A stretch of 5,040 nt of DNA from Candidatus Nanopelagicales bacterium (GTDB lineage Bacteria > Actinomycetota > Actinomycetes > S36-B12 > UBA5976): NCBI GenBank assembly GCA_023257525.1, contig JALRCB010000071.1:1-5040 (forward strand). The letters are read 5' to 3'. The notes beneath the pieces were generated by a model. It was not told where the DNA came from. It searched no databases and worked only from the letters and a program-made list of their open reading frames with translations. Position numbers and translations under genes: made by a program. Position 1 is the stretch's first letter; each line of letters begins with the position of its first letter. This document shows positions 1 through 5,040 of this stretch, piece by piece.

Positions 1-1
1 A

Positions 2-1681
2 GTGCACGAAATGGGCGGCCTAAGTTGGCTGGTTTGCACTTGGAATAACGAACCTGGACTTGTATTTGCTGAGAAGTCAGACCAACGAATCTATTGGAAG
101 ACTGTCGGCGGTGAACCAGAGCCAATCACTGCGGAAAGTTCGCCGGGAACGCTGGCCCGCTATAGCGATTTTCTAATTCGAGGTTCAGAGATTTGGTGTG
201 TTCGAGAAGTTACCGAAGGTGCCAGCACAAATCGAGACTTGATTGCTATCAACAGTGCAAAACAAATAAGGGTTCTGGATTCAGCTTCACATTTTTATGC
301 CCATCTTGCGCTGGCCCCGGATGAGCAACAACTCGCTTGGATTTCTTGGGAACATCCGCAAATGCCGTGGGATGGAACGCAGCTACGGTTAGCCGACATT
401 GATCTGCAGGGAAACCTCGTTAACACCACGATCCTGGCTGGAAACGAAAGCGAAGCTGTAAATAGCCCGGTTTGGTCTAATTCAGGCAAACTCTATTTTG
501 TTAGCGATGCTTCTGGATTCTGGAATGTTTGGGAGTCAGATACCAAAAACTCGAAGCGCCAACTGGTTTCTGAGTCTGCGGAGTGGGCACATCCGATGTG
601 GATTGTTGGCACTCACCTACTTCGAATCCTGGATTCCGGAGAACTAGTTGGAATCCATGGCAACCCAGCGCAAGAAAAAATTGCCGTGATTGACCCCAGT
701 ACTGGAACCTGGCGAGATCTGGGATGCAACTTAACTAATTTTGCGCATCTAAGCGTCTATCAGGATCGAATTTTTGCGATCGGCGGCGGCCCAAAAACTC
801 TTTCTGCTTTAGTCGAGCTAACTGCTACCGGCACAACTGACCCAGAAGTTATCGCTCAAGTAGCTGCCCCAATTGACCAAGCGTTTCTGCCGGTCGCGCA
901 GGCGATAAGTTTTCCGAGCCAGAACGGCCGCACAGTTCATGCCTTCATTTCGCCAGCTACAAATCCAAATTACGAAAGCACGGAATTACCGCCGGTAATG
1001 ATTACTGTCCATGGTGGGCCGACTGGAAACACCACTGGTGTTGCATCGATTAAACGTGCCTTCTTTACTTCGCGAGGCTTCACGGTTGTTGACGTTGATT
1101 ACGGTGGCTCAACTGGCTATGGCAGGGCATATCGCGAAACTTTAAAAGGCCAGTGGGGTGTAGTTGATACCGAGGATATTCTTGCGGTGGTATCAGGCCT
1201 AGTTGCCAATGGATTGGCAGATCCGAGCAAAGTTGTGATTCGAGGTGGAAGCGCAGGCGGATACGCAGTTCTAAATGGCTTAGTACATAGCAAAGTTTTT
1301 GCTGCGGGTGCGAACTACTACGGTGTTGCCGAACTCATTATGTTGGCGGAGGACACTCATGACTTTGAGTCGCGTTACCTAGACTCGCTCATCGGTCCTT
1401 ACCCCGAGCAAAAAGAGCTTTACATTGAGCGCTCTCCGTTGACTCATGCGGACAACTTGACTTCACCATTGATCATTTTTCAAGGTTCGGATGACCCAAT
1501 CGTCCCGCCTTCCCAATCTCAAGCATTTAGGGATGCCTGCATTAAGAATGGTGTGAAGTACAAATACTTTGAATTCGAAGGCGAGAGCCATGGATTCCGA
1601 AAAAGTCAGACAATCACGACATGTGCAATCGAGGAACTCAAATTCTTTGGCGAAGTACTCGGATTCGTCCCAGCAGATTAG
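2..1681 (+). CDS. S9-family serine peptidase (prolyl oligopeptidase / acylaminoacyl-peptidase type), 5' end outside the window
   Basis: This is a probable cytoplasmic serine peptidase that cleaves short peptides; its exact specificity (acylaminoacyl, dipeptidyl or oligopeptidase) cannot be read from sequence. In the visible 559 residues, about 1-300 form a beta-propeller-like half with repeated DI/WSDSG-type blades, and about 300-559 form the alpha/beta hydrolase. The oxyanion-hole motif HGGP is at 337-340 and the nucleophile elbow GGSAGG gives Ser417. Asp498 in QGSDDPIVPP and His530 in GESHGFR complete the triad. No signal peptide can be judged because the true N-terminus is missing. The apparent GTG start at base 2 aligns with the internal (R)VHEYGGG-like segment of the family, so I infer roughly 70-90 residues lie upstream. 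Family members usually have about 600-660 residues. The gene is intact to its TAG stop and ectC follows 58 bp downstream on the same strand. No membrane segments are seen. Confidence 0.93.
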   Translation: MHEMGGLSWLVCTWNNEPGLVFAEKSDQRIYWKTVGGEPEPITAESSPGTLARYSDFLIRGSEIWCVREVTEGASTNRDLIAINSAKQIRVLDSASHFYAHLALAPDEQQLAWISWEHPQMPWDGTQLRLADIDLQGNLVNTTILAGNESEAVNSPVWSNSGKLYFVSDASGFWNVWESDTKNSKRQLVSESAEWAHPMWIVGTHLLRILDSGELVGIHGNPAQEKIAVIDPSTGTWRDLGCNLTNFAHLSVYQDRIFAIGGGPKTLSALVELTATGTTDPEVIAQVAAPIDQAFLPVAQAISFPSQNGRTVHAFISPATNPNYESTELPPVMITVHGGPTGNTTGVASIKRAFFTSRGFTVVDVDYGGSTGYGRAYRETLKGQWGVVDTEDILAVVSGLVANGLADPSKVVIRGGSAGGYAVLNGLVHSKVFAAGANYYGVAELIMLAEDTHDFESRYLDSLIGPYPEQKELYIERSPLTHADNLTSPLIIFQGSDDPIVPPSQSQAFRDACIKNGVKYKYFEFEGESHGFRKSQTITTCAIEELKFFGEVLGFVPAD

Positions 1682-1695
1682 TCTGTGCCGATAAG

Positions 1696-1710
1696 TTAAT
1701 TACGTAAATT
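1696..1710. promoter_or_regulatory. AT-rich palindromic patch upstream of ectC (possible promoter or operator)
   Basis: The gap between the peptidase stop and ectC holds the perfect 8-bp palindrome TTACGTAA (1700-1707) inside an AT-rich stretch. TAAATT at 1705-1710 fits a TANNNT -10 element. No convincing -35 is seen about 17 bp upstream; that position falls on the end of the peptidase gene. It could be an ectC promoter or operator, or simply AT-rich spacer with ectC read from the peptidase transcript. Confidence 0.25.
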
Positions 1711-1728
1711 GAAATGAAGACCAGACTT

Positions 1729-1734
1729 AAGGAG
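1729..1734 (+). promoter_or_regulatory. Shine-Dalgarno sequence of ectC
   Basis: AAGGAG lies 5 bases before the ATG at 1740. It is the clearest ribosome binding site in the window and fixes the ectC start. It also shows that this gene is translated from a leadered message, unlike the proposed leaderless pair at 3107-3187. Confidence 0.85.
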
Positions 1735-1739
1735 TCAGC

Positions 1740-2120
1740 ATGATTGTTACTTACAAAGAGGATTTAGTGGGTGGGCCACGTCACCGCAAGGTTTCAACTG
1801 GTACCAGCCTGCGTATGTTAACTCGCGAAGATGGCGTCGGGTTCTCTTTTCATGACACTGAATTGGAAGCTGGGACTACTACTACTTTGCAGTACAAGAA
1901 CCACATCGAAGCCAACTACATCATCGACGGCACAGGCGAACTTGAGAACCTAGAAACTGGCGAAGTGTTTGAAGTTCGGCCCGGTATGACTTACACACTT
2001 GATAAGCATGATCGTCACCAAATGCGAAGCCACACCAAACTTAGAATTATCTGCGTGTTTACCCCAGCGCTTGTTGGCACTGAAGTTCACGATGAAGACG
2101 GGTCTTACCCGCTTCTCTAG
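1740..2120 (+). CDS. ectC: Ectoine synthase-like protein EctC (cupin), apparently solitary
   Basis: EctC is a cytoplasmic, metal-dependent cupin that closes N-gamma-acetyl-diaminobutyrate to the compatible solute ectoine, the last step after EctB and EctA. The 126 residues align end to end with EctC, usually about 130: DGVGFSFHDT near 31-40, QYKNHIEANYIIDGTGELE at 51-69, PGMTYTLDKHDRH at 81-93, VFTPALVGTEVHDEDGSYPLL at the C-terminus. The metal ligands known from Paenibacillus lautus EctC (Glu57, Tyr85, His93) fall at the same numbers here, as do Arg25, Thr40, Phe107, Glu115 and His117 of the active-site region. One oddity: the highly conserved Trp21 of the (N)W-x-S-x-R segment is Gly21 in an ungapped alignment. 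No ectA, ectB, ectD or ask_ect neighbour is visible; the flanks are a peptidase and a convergent reductase. It may work with genes elsewhere, use imported precursor, or have another substrate. The family call is firm, the in vivo reaction is not. Confidence 0.92.
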   Translation: MIVTYKEDLVGGPRHRKVSTGTSLRMLTREDGVGFSFHDTELEAGTTTTLQYKNHIEANYIIDGTGELENLETGEVFEVRPGMTYTLDKHDRHQMRSHTKLRIICVFTPALVGTEVHDEDGSYPLL

Positions 2121-2143
2121 TTTCTTCTAGCTGTAGTTAAGTC

Positions 2144-3106
2144 TTAGTAACGCGACTCAGTTGGTCTAGGCAGAGCTGCAATGTCAGCTAGATCTTGAGC
2201 TGTTAATTCAATCGTTACAGCCGCTGCATTTTCTTCCAACCATTTGCGGCGCTTAGTGCCTGGGATTGGAACCATATTCGGCCCTTGCGCCAGGATCCAT
2301 GCAAGAGCGATCTGTGCTGGCGTGGCGTTGTGTCGGTTTGCAATTGCTGCGATTCCATCGACAATTTTTTGATTGTCTGCAATTGCCTGGGCAGTAAACC
2401 TTGGATTAGCGCTACGGAAATCTCCGTCGGCAATAGTGTCAGCAGTAACCGTTCCAGTTAGGAAGCCTCGTCCAAGTGGCGAAAATGGTAAGAACCCGAT
2501 GTTGTTATCTGCACAGTATTGAATTACCCCGTTCTTTACATGCTCATCAGTCCAAATTGAAAATTCACTTTGCACGCTTGTAACTGGATGAATGGCATGA
2601 CACTTTGCAGTTTCTTCCACAGTAGTTTCAGATAGTCCGATATAACGAACTTTGCCAGATTCAACTAGTCCAGCCAAGGCTCCCCAAGTTTCTTCAATTG
2701 GAACCTCTGGATCGACTCGGTGCAATTGGTAAAGGTCAAGGTAATCAGTGCCAAGTCTGCCAAGCGAGTCTTCGCAAGCTTGGCGAACGTACTCTGGCTT
2801 GCCATTCTTGCCGTAAGAAGTCATGTTGACCGGCGTTAAGCCGCATTTGGAAGCAATGATCGCTTTGTCGCGAAGGCCGTCTTTGACCAGGTACTCACCA
2901 AGAATTTCCTCGTTAGTCCACGGACCATAAACGTCTGCGGTATCAAACAGAGTTATACCAAGTTCCAATGTGCGATGAATAGTTGCTCGAATTTCATTTC
3001 GATCAGCATCAGCAACGTTGTAACCCCATGACATTGGCATGCAGCCAAGTCCGATGGCACTAACTTCAAGGTCACGCAGTTTACGAGTTGGCATCTGAGT
3101 TGTCAT
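2144..3106 (-). CDS. Aldo/keto reductase (NADPH-dependent oxidoreductase, AKR13-like)
   Basis: This is a soluble TIM-barrel oxidoreductase that reduces aldehydes or ketones, probably with NADPH; the physiological substrate is unknown. The 320-residue length is normal for the family. The catalytic tetrad is complete: Asp55 and Tyr60 in FDTADVYG, Lys87 in ASKCG, and His129 in YQLHRVDP. Other family signatures are GLGCMPMSWG near 19-28, GKVRYIGLSE at 151-160, and PFSPLGRGFLTG at 207-218. IPGTKR at 281-286 is followed by WLEEN, the cofactor 2'-phosphate-binding region. QLHRVDPEVPIEETWGA resembles the AKR13 / YakC group. The start at 3106 is preferred because a TAGGCT -10 element ends exactly 6 bases before it; there is no good Shine-Dalgarno. 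It converges with ectC (23-bp gap) and diverges from the glutaredoxin gene. A detoxification role is inference only. Confidence 0.95.
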   Translation of the reverse strand: MTTQMPTRKLRDLEVSAIGLGCMPMSWGYNVADADRNEIRATIHRTLELGITLFDTADVYGPWTNEEILGEYLVKDGLRDKAIIASKCGLTPVNMTSYGKNGKPEYVRQACEDSLGRLGTDYLDLYQLHRVDPEVPIEETWGALAGLVESGKVRYIGLSETTVEETAKCHAIHPVTSVQSEFSIWTDEHVKNGVIQYCADNNIGFLPFSPLGRGFLTGTVTADTIADGDFRSANPRFTAQAIADNQKIVDGIAAIANRHNATPAQIALAWILAQGPNMVPIPGTKRRKWLEENAAAVTIELTAQDLADIAALPRPTESRY

Positions 3107-3112
3107 GATTGA

Positions 3113-3141
3113 AGCCTAGGCCCCATTGACTTTTCCGTCAC
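3113..3141 (-). promoter_or_regulatory. Putative leaderless promoter of the aldo/keto reductase gene
   Basis: On the minus strand, a weak -35 (GTGACG, 3136-3141, 4 of 6 matches to TTGACA) is followed after 17 bp by TAGGCT (3113-3118), which fits the actinobacterial TANNNT -10. Six bases separate it from the ATG, so transcription would begin at or next to the start codon. No Shine-Dalgarno is present, which agrees with a leaderless message. Confidence 0.5.
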
Positions 3142-3175
3142 ATCAAAACCAAGCACGTCCGATTCTGGATCGCAG

Positions 3176-3181
3176 TAGGCT
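3176..3181 (+). promoter_or_regulatory. Putative -10 element of a leaderless promoter for the glutaredoxin-like gene
   Basis: TAGGCT, the same hexamer as on the opposite strand at 3113-3118, lies exactly 6 bases before the ATG at 3188. The -35 region is poor (GCACGT-like at 17 bp spacing). The AGG inside the hexamer could instead act as a weak Shine-Dalgarno 8 bases before the ATG, so the two readings cannot be separated from sequence. Confidence 0.45.
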
Positions 3182-3187
3182 GTGCGC

Positions 3188-3439
3188 ATGAGCGAAATAA
3201 CTATGTATGGTGCGGAATGGTGTGGCGACTGTCGACGTTCGCAGCGCCTCTTAAACGAACTTGGCGTTGAGTACTCCTACATAAACATCGAGGAGGTGCC
3301 TGGTGCCGCAGATAAAGTGGTTGAAATTAATGGCGGCGCCCAGTCAATACCGGTCGTTATGTTTTCTGACGGCACGCACCTGACAGAGCCAAGCGATCCT
3401 GATCTACGTAAAAAGCTCGAAAGCCTAGGCTTAATTTAG
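3188..3439 (+). CDS. Glutaredoxin-like thiol-disulfide oxidoreductase (actinobacterial mycoredoxin/NrdH-type)
   Basis: This is a small cytoplasmic thioredoxin-fold protein, likely reducing protein disulfides or mixed disulfides with low-molecular-weight thiols (mycothiol in most Actinobacteria). From the ATG at 3188 it has 83 residues. After a first beta strand (ITMYGAEWC) comes the active site C12-G-D-C15, then a helix (RRSQRLLNELG) and a second strand (YSYINIEE). The cis-proline motif SIPVV has Pro55, and FSDGTHLTEPSDPDLRKKL follows, which matches the C-terminal pattern of the actinobacterial glutaredoxin family. Relatives I recall often have CPDC or CGYC, so CGDC is a variant. An in-frame GTG at 3182 would add only two residues; ATG 3188 is preferred for the typical MSEIT-like N-terminus and its position 6 bases after TAGGCT. 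The substrate is unknown. It diverges from the reductase and converges on the acetyltransferase (12-bp gap). Confidence 0.9.
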   Translation: MSEITMYGAEWCGDCRRSQRLLNELGVEYSYINIEEVPGAADKVVEINGGAQSIPVVMFSDGTHLTEPSDPDLRKKLESLGLI

Positions 3440-3452
3440 TTTCGCTGAAACT
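3438..3452. terminator. Small hairpin between convergent genes (possible weak bidirectional terminator)
   Basis: AGTTTC, loop GCT, GAAACT forms a perfect 6-bp stem spanning the 12-bp gap and touching both stop codons. It lacks a run of T on either strand and the stem is AT-rich, so strong intrinsic termination is doubtful. Confidence 0.35.
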
Positions 3453-3892
3453 TAGAAAACTAGATCGTAGCGACGGAATACTTCGTCCTTAACCCAATTT
3501 CGACCTTCGTAAAGTGCTTGTGCTGGCAAGTTATCGTTAGCGGTTCGCAAAAACACACGGGTTGCCCCTGCGCTCTTTGCAGCTGATTCCGCAACATCCA
3601 TAAGCTCGCTTGCTATCCCCTTGCCGCGCGCAGACTCATCCACATACAAGTCATTAAGTAACCAAATGTTGGAAAGTGAAACCGTAGAGAATGTTGGATA
3701 CAGCAAAGTGAAACCGACAGCTTCGCCATCAATACGGGCTATGAAAACGATTGCTTCCTCATTCTTGATTCGCTGTTCTAAATAGCCCAAAGTCTTTTCA
3801 TTCTCCGGTTGCTTATAGAACGCGCGATATTTCTCAACCAGTGGATGTAGCTCGGCCAAGTCACTAGTTGTGGCTCTAGAAATTTCGCTCAT
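3452..3892 (-). CDS. GNAT-family N-acetyltransferase
   Basis: This is a soluble acetyl-CoA-dependent acyltransferase that moves an acetyl group to an amine of an unknown small molecule or protein. The 146-residue protein has the single-domain GNAT layout. The N-terminal strand-helix (ISRATTSDLAELHPLVEKYRAFY) is followed by strands at about 47-66 (AIVFIARIDGEAVGFTLLY). Motif A lies at about 79-100, LNDLYVDESARGKGIASEL, with the acetyl-CoA pyrophosphate loop R89-G-K-G-I-A94. Near the end LRTANDNLPAQALYEGRNW is the usual motif B segment, with Asn and Tyr in the positions typical of the family. The ATG lies 9 bp after the stop of the upstream transporter gene, so the two are probably co-transcribed; the ribosome binding site is weak (GAG, 5 bases before the start). 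By context it could acetylate a toxic amine that the transporter exports, but that is only a guess. Confidence 0.92.
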   Translation of the reverse strand: MSEISRATTSDLAELHPLVEKYRAFYKQPENEKTLGYLEQRIKNEEAIVFIARIDGEAVGFTLLYPTFSTVSLSNIWLLNDLYVDESARGKGIASELMDVAESAAKSAGATRVFLRTANDNLPAQALYEGRNWVKDEVFRRYDLVF

Positions 3893-3901
3893 GTTAACTC
3901 G

Positions 3902-5040
3902 CTATCCCACATGTACCGGTGCATCATTGGCACCCAAAGTGTCTTTGTTGGCATTGATCATGAATACCCAGATTAGTGCGCCAAGAATCATAAATCCTGC
4001 GCTCCAGGTAAATGCAGTGGTGAATCCTTCAGTTAATCCAAACGCGGCTGCGCCAGCATTTGCCGGATCCGTTGGATCAATCATGTTGTCGACAAAGTAG
4101 TCGGCGGTTGCGGTAACTGCGATTGTGTTAAGGAACGCAGTGCCGAGAGCGCCACCGATTTGCTGTGCAGTATTAAGTACTGCCGAAGCAACACCCGCAT
4201 CATGATTACCCACACCAAACAATGCCGTAGCTGAGATTGGTACGAATACAAGTCCCATACCTAAACTCAAAACCATCAGAGCCGGCAAAATGTCACTTAA
4301 GTAAGCGCTAGTTGGCTCTAGTCGGGTCAGCAGCAACATACCTGCGGTCGCCATGATTAATCCGATAAATGAAACATAGCGTGGACCAAATCTTGGTAAA
4401 GCTTGCGATGCAATTCCAGCACTTATGCCAACACCAACTGAGAATGGCAAGAATAACAAGCCGGCTCTAACTGGTGAATACTGCAGGATGCCTTGGAAGA
4501 AGTAAGCAAGGAATAAGAACATGCCAAACAAGCCAGCGCCAACAATAAATGAAGTCAAGTAACTCGCGCCGCGATTTCGGTTTAACAGAATATTCATTGG
4601 TAACAATGGGTGACTTGTGCGACTTTCAATAACAAAGAAGGCAGCTAGTAGCGCAATGGCAGCGCCAAACCACATAATTGTTGTTGAATCTGACCAACCT
4701 AGTTCGCCAGCCTGGGTGATTCCGTAAACCAATGAAACCAGACCCATTGTCGAAGTAATTGCTCCTGGTATGTCATAACGGGTATCTCCGCTTGCTTTAC
4801 TTTCCTTTACATTTGGAATAGCCAGCATGAAAGCAGCAATCGCAATAGGCACATTAACTAGCAGGCACCAGTGCCAAGACGCGTATTGAGTTAGCAATCC
4901 ACCCAAGATCAAACCAATAGCTGCACCACCTGCTGAGAGGCCGCCATAAACACCGAATGCCTTTGCGCGTTCTTTTGAATCGCTAAACGTAGTGGTAATC
5001 AATGACAGCGCTGCTGGAGCTAAAAGCGCAGCGAAAACAC
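3902..5040 (-). CDS. MFS efflux transporter, DHA2 (EmrB/QacA) type, N-terminus outside the window
   Basis: This is a cytoplasmic-membrane drug:H+ antiporter-type exporter of unknown substrate. The reading frame stays open to the right edge: 12 more full codons precede the TTG at 5002 (VFAALLAPAALS, then LITTTF), so that TTG is internal and not a start. Numbering from the TTG, the segment ERAKAFGVYGGLSAGGAAIG leads into motif C in TM5, here with GL instead of the usual GP, followed by LTQYASWHWCLLVNVPIAI, typical of DHA2 proteins. About ten hydrophobic helices can be placed near 20-38, 46-63, 80-98, 109-126, 148-170, 178-200, 209-227, 236-262, 274-298 and 327-350. This fits the last ten of 14 TM helices, with perhaps the first 100-130 residues missing. 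The C-terminal tail is short and ends before the acetyltransferase gene. Multidrug export is a family-level inference. Confidence 0.93.
   Translation of the reverse strand, partial: VFAALLAPAALSLITTTFSDSKERAKAFGVYGGLSAGGAAIGLILGGLLTQYASWHWCLLVNVPIAIAAFMLAIPNVKESKASGDTRYDIPGAITSTMGLVSLVYGITQAGELGWSDSTTIMWFGAAIALLAAFFVIESRTSHPLLPMNILLNRNRGASYLTSFIVGAGLFGMFLFLAYFFQGILQYSPVRAGLLFLPFSVGVGISAGIASQALPRFGPRYVSFIGLIMATAGMLLLTRLEPTSAYLSDILPALMVLSLGMGLVFVPISATALFGVGNHDAGVASAVLNTAQQIGGALGTAFLNTIAVTATADYFVDNMIDPTDPANAGAAAFGLTEGFTTAFTWSAGFMILGALIWVFMINANKDTLGANDAPVHVG

Noticed and set aside
295..489. Minus-strand open frame of 64 codons within the peptidase gene
   Set aside because: It is antisense to a clear coding region and has no support of its own.
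2121..2143. Possible terminator in the convergent gap between ectC and the reductase
   Set aside because: Only CTAG-type 3-4 bp pairings are present and there is no stable stem or T run.
2215..2433. Minus-strand open frame of 72 codons inside the aldo/keto reductase gene
   Set aside because: It is an out-of-frame shadow of the reductase on the same strand with no family features.
3126..3131. TTGACT resembling a plus-strand -35 box
   Set aside because: There is no -10-like hexamer 16-18 bp downstream, and the TAGGCT at 3176 is 44 bp away, too far to pair with it.
3421..3432. Perfect 12-bp palindrome AAGCCTAGGCTT at the 3' end of the glutaredoxin gene, with its first 10 bases repeated at 3112-3121
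   Set aside because: It might look like a site flanking the gene. By chance about one 12-bp palindrome and several 10-bp repeats are expected in 5 kb, and the 3' copy lies in the coding sequence (Ser-Leu-Gly-Leu). It is also a poor terminator, with no loop and no T run.
3893..3904. Possible leaderless promoter for the acetyltransferase (TAGCGA 6 bases before its ATG)
   Set aside because: The hexamer lacks the final T of TANNNT and overlaps the transporter stop codon; a 9-bp gap favours co-transcription.
3870..4100. Plus-strand open frame of 76 codons opposite the acetyltransferase/transporter junction
   Set aside because: It lies antisense to two well-supported genes, has no recognisable domain, and its Ala/Asn/Pro-rich composition is what antisense reading of a membrane protein gives.
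5000..5002. TTG as the start of the transporter
   Set aside because: The frame continues upstream to the window edge with transporter-like residues, and a DHA2 protein starting here would lack its first helices.

Overview
The window reads as an ordinary chromosomal stretch of an actinobacterium with fairly low G+C for that phylum (mid to high 40s percent by eye, not counted). The lineage rests on three points. The short glutaredoxin is of the actinobacterial (mycoredoxin/NrdH-like) type. The transporter has a DHA2 style common in Actinobacteria. Two divergent genes carry a TANNNT -10 element placed so that the transcript would begin at the ATG, and leaderless mRNAs of this kind are common in Actinobacteria. 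A small-genome aquatic clade (Nanopelagicales or freshwater Microbacteriaceae) would fit, but this is inference. I see no mobile element, CRISPR array, rRNA or tRNA.

Layout, left to right. Positions 2-1681 (+) hold most of an S9-family serine peptidase whose N-terminus lies beyond the left edge. After a 58-bp AT-rich gap with a clear Shine-Dalgarno comes ectC (1740-2120, +), an ectoine synthase-like cupin. No ectA or ectB lies beside it within the window. A 23-bp convergent gap separates it from an aldo/keto reductase on the minus strand (2144-3106). An 81-bp divergent intergenic region then leads to a small glutaredoxin-like protein (3188-3439, +). That gene converges on a GNAT acetyltransferase (3452-3892, -). 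The acetyltransferase lies 9 bp downstream of a DHA2/EmrB-QacA-type efflux transporter (3902 to beyond 5040, -), whose N-terminus is cut off by the right edge.

Working together: the transporter and acetyltransferase look like a two-gene operon (efflux plus N-acetylation, substrates unknown). The reductase and glutaredoxin are divergent, and both are plausibly redox or detoxification functions with mirrored promoters. The peptidase and ectC are co-directional and could share a transcript, but I see no biochemical link. The item most worth a second look is ectC. It appears solitary and keeps the metal-binding Glu57/Tyr85/His93 set, but has Gly where ectoine synthases normally have Trp21. I do not see convincing evidence of a new multi-gene system here.
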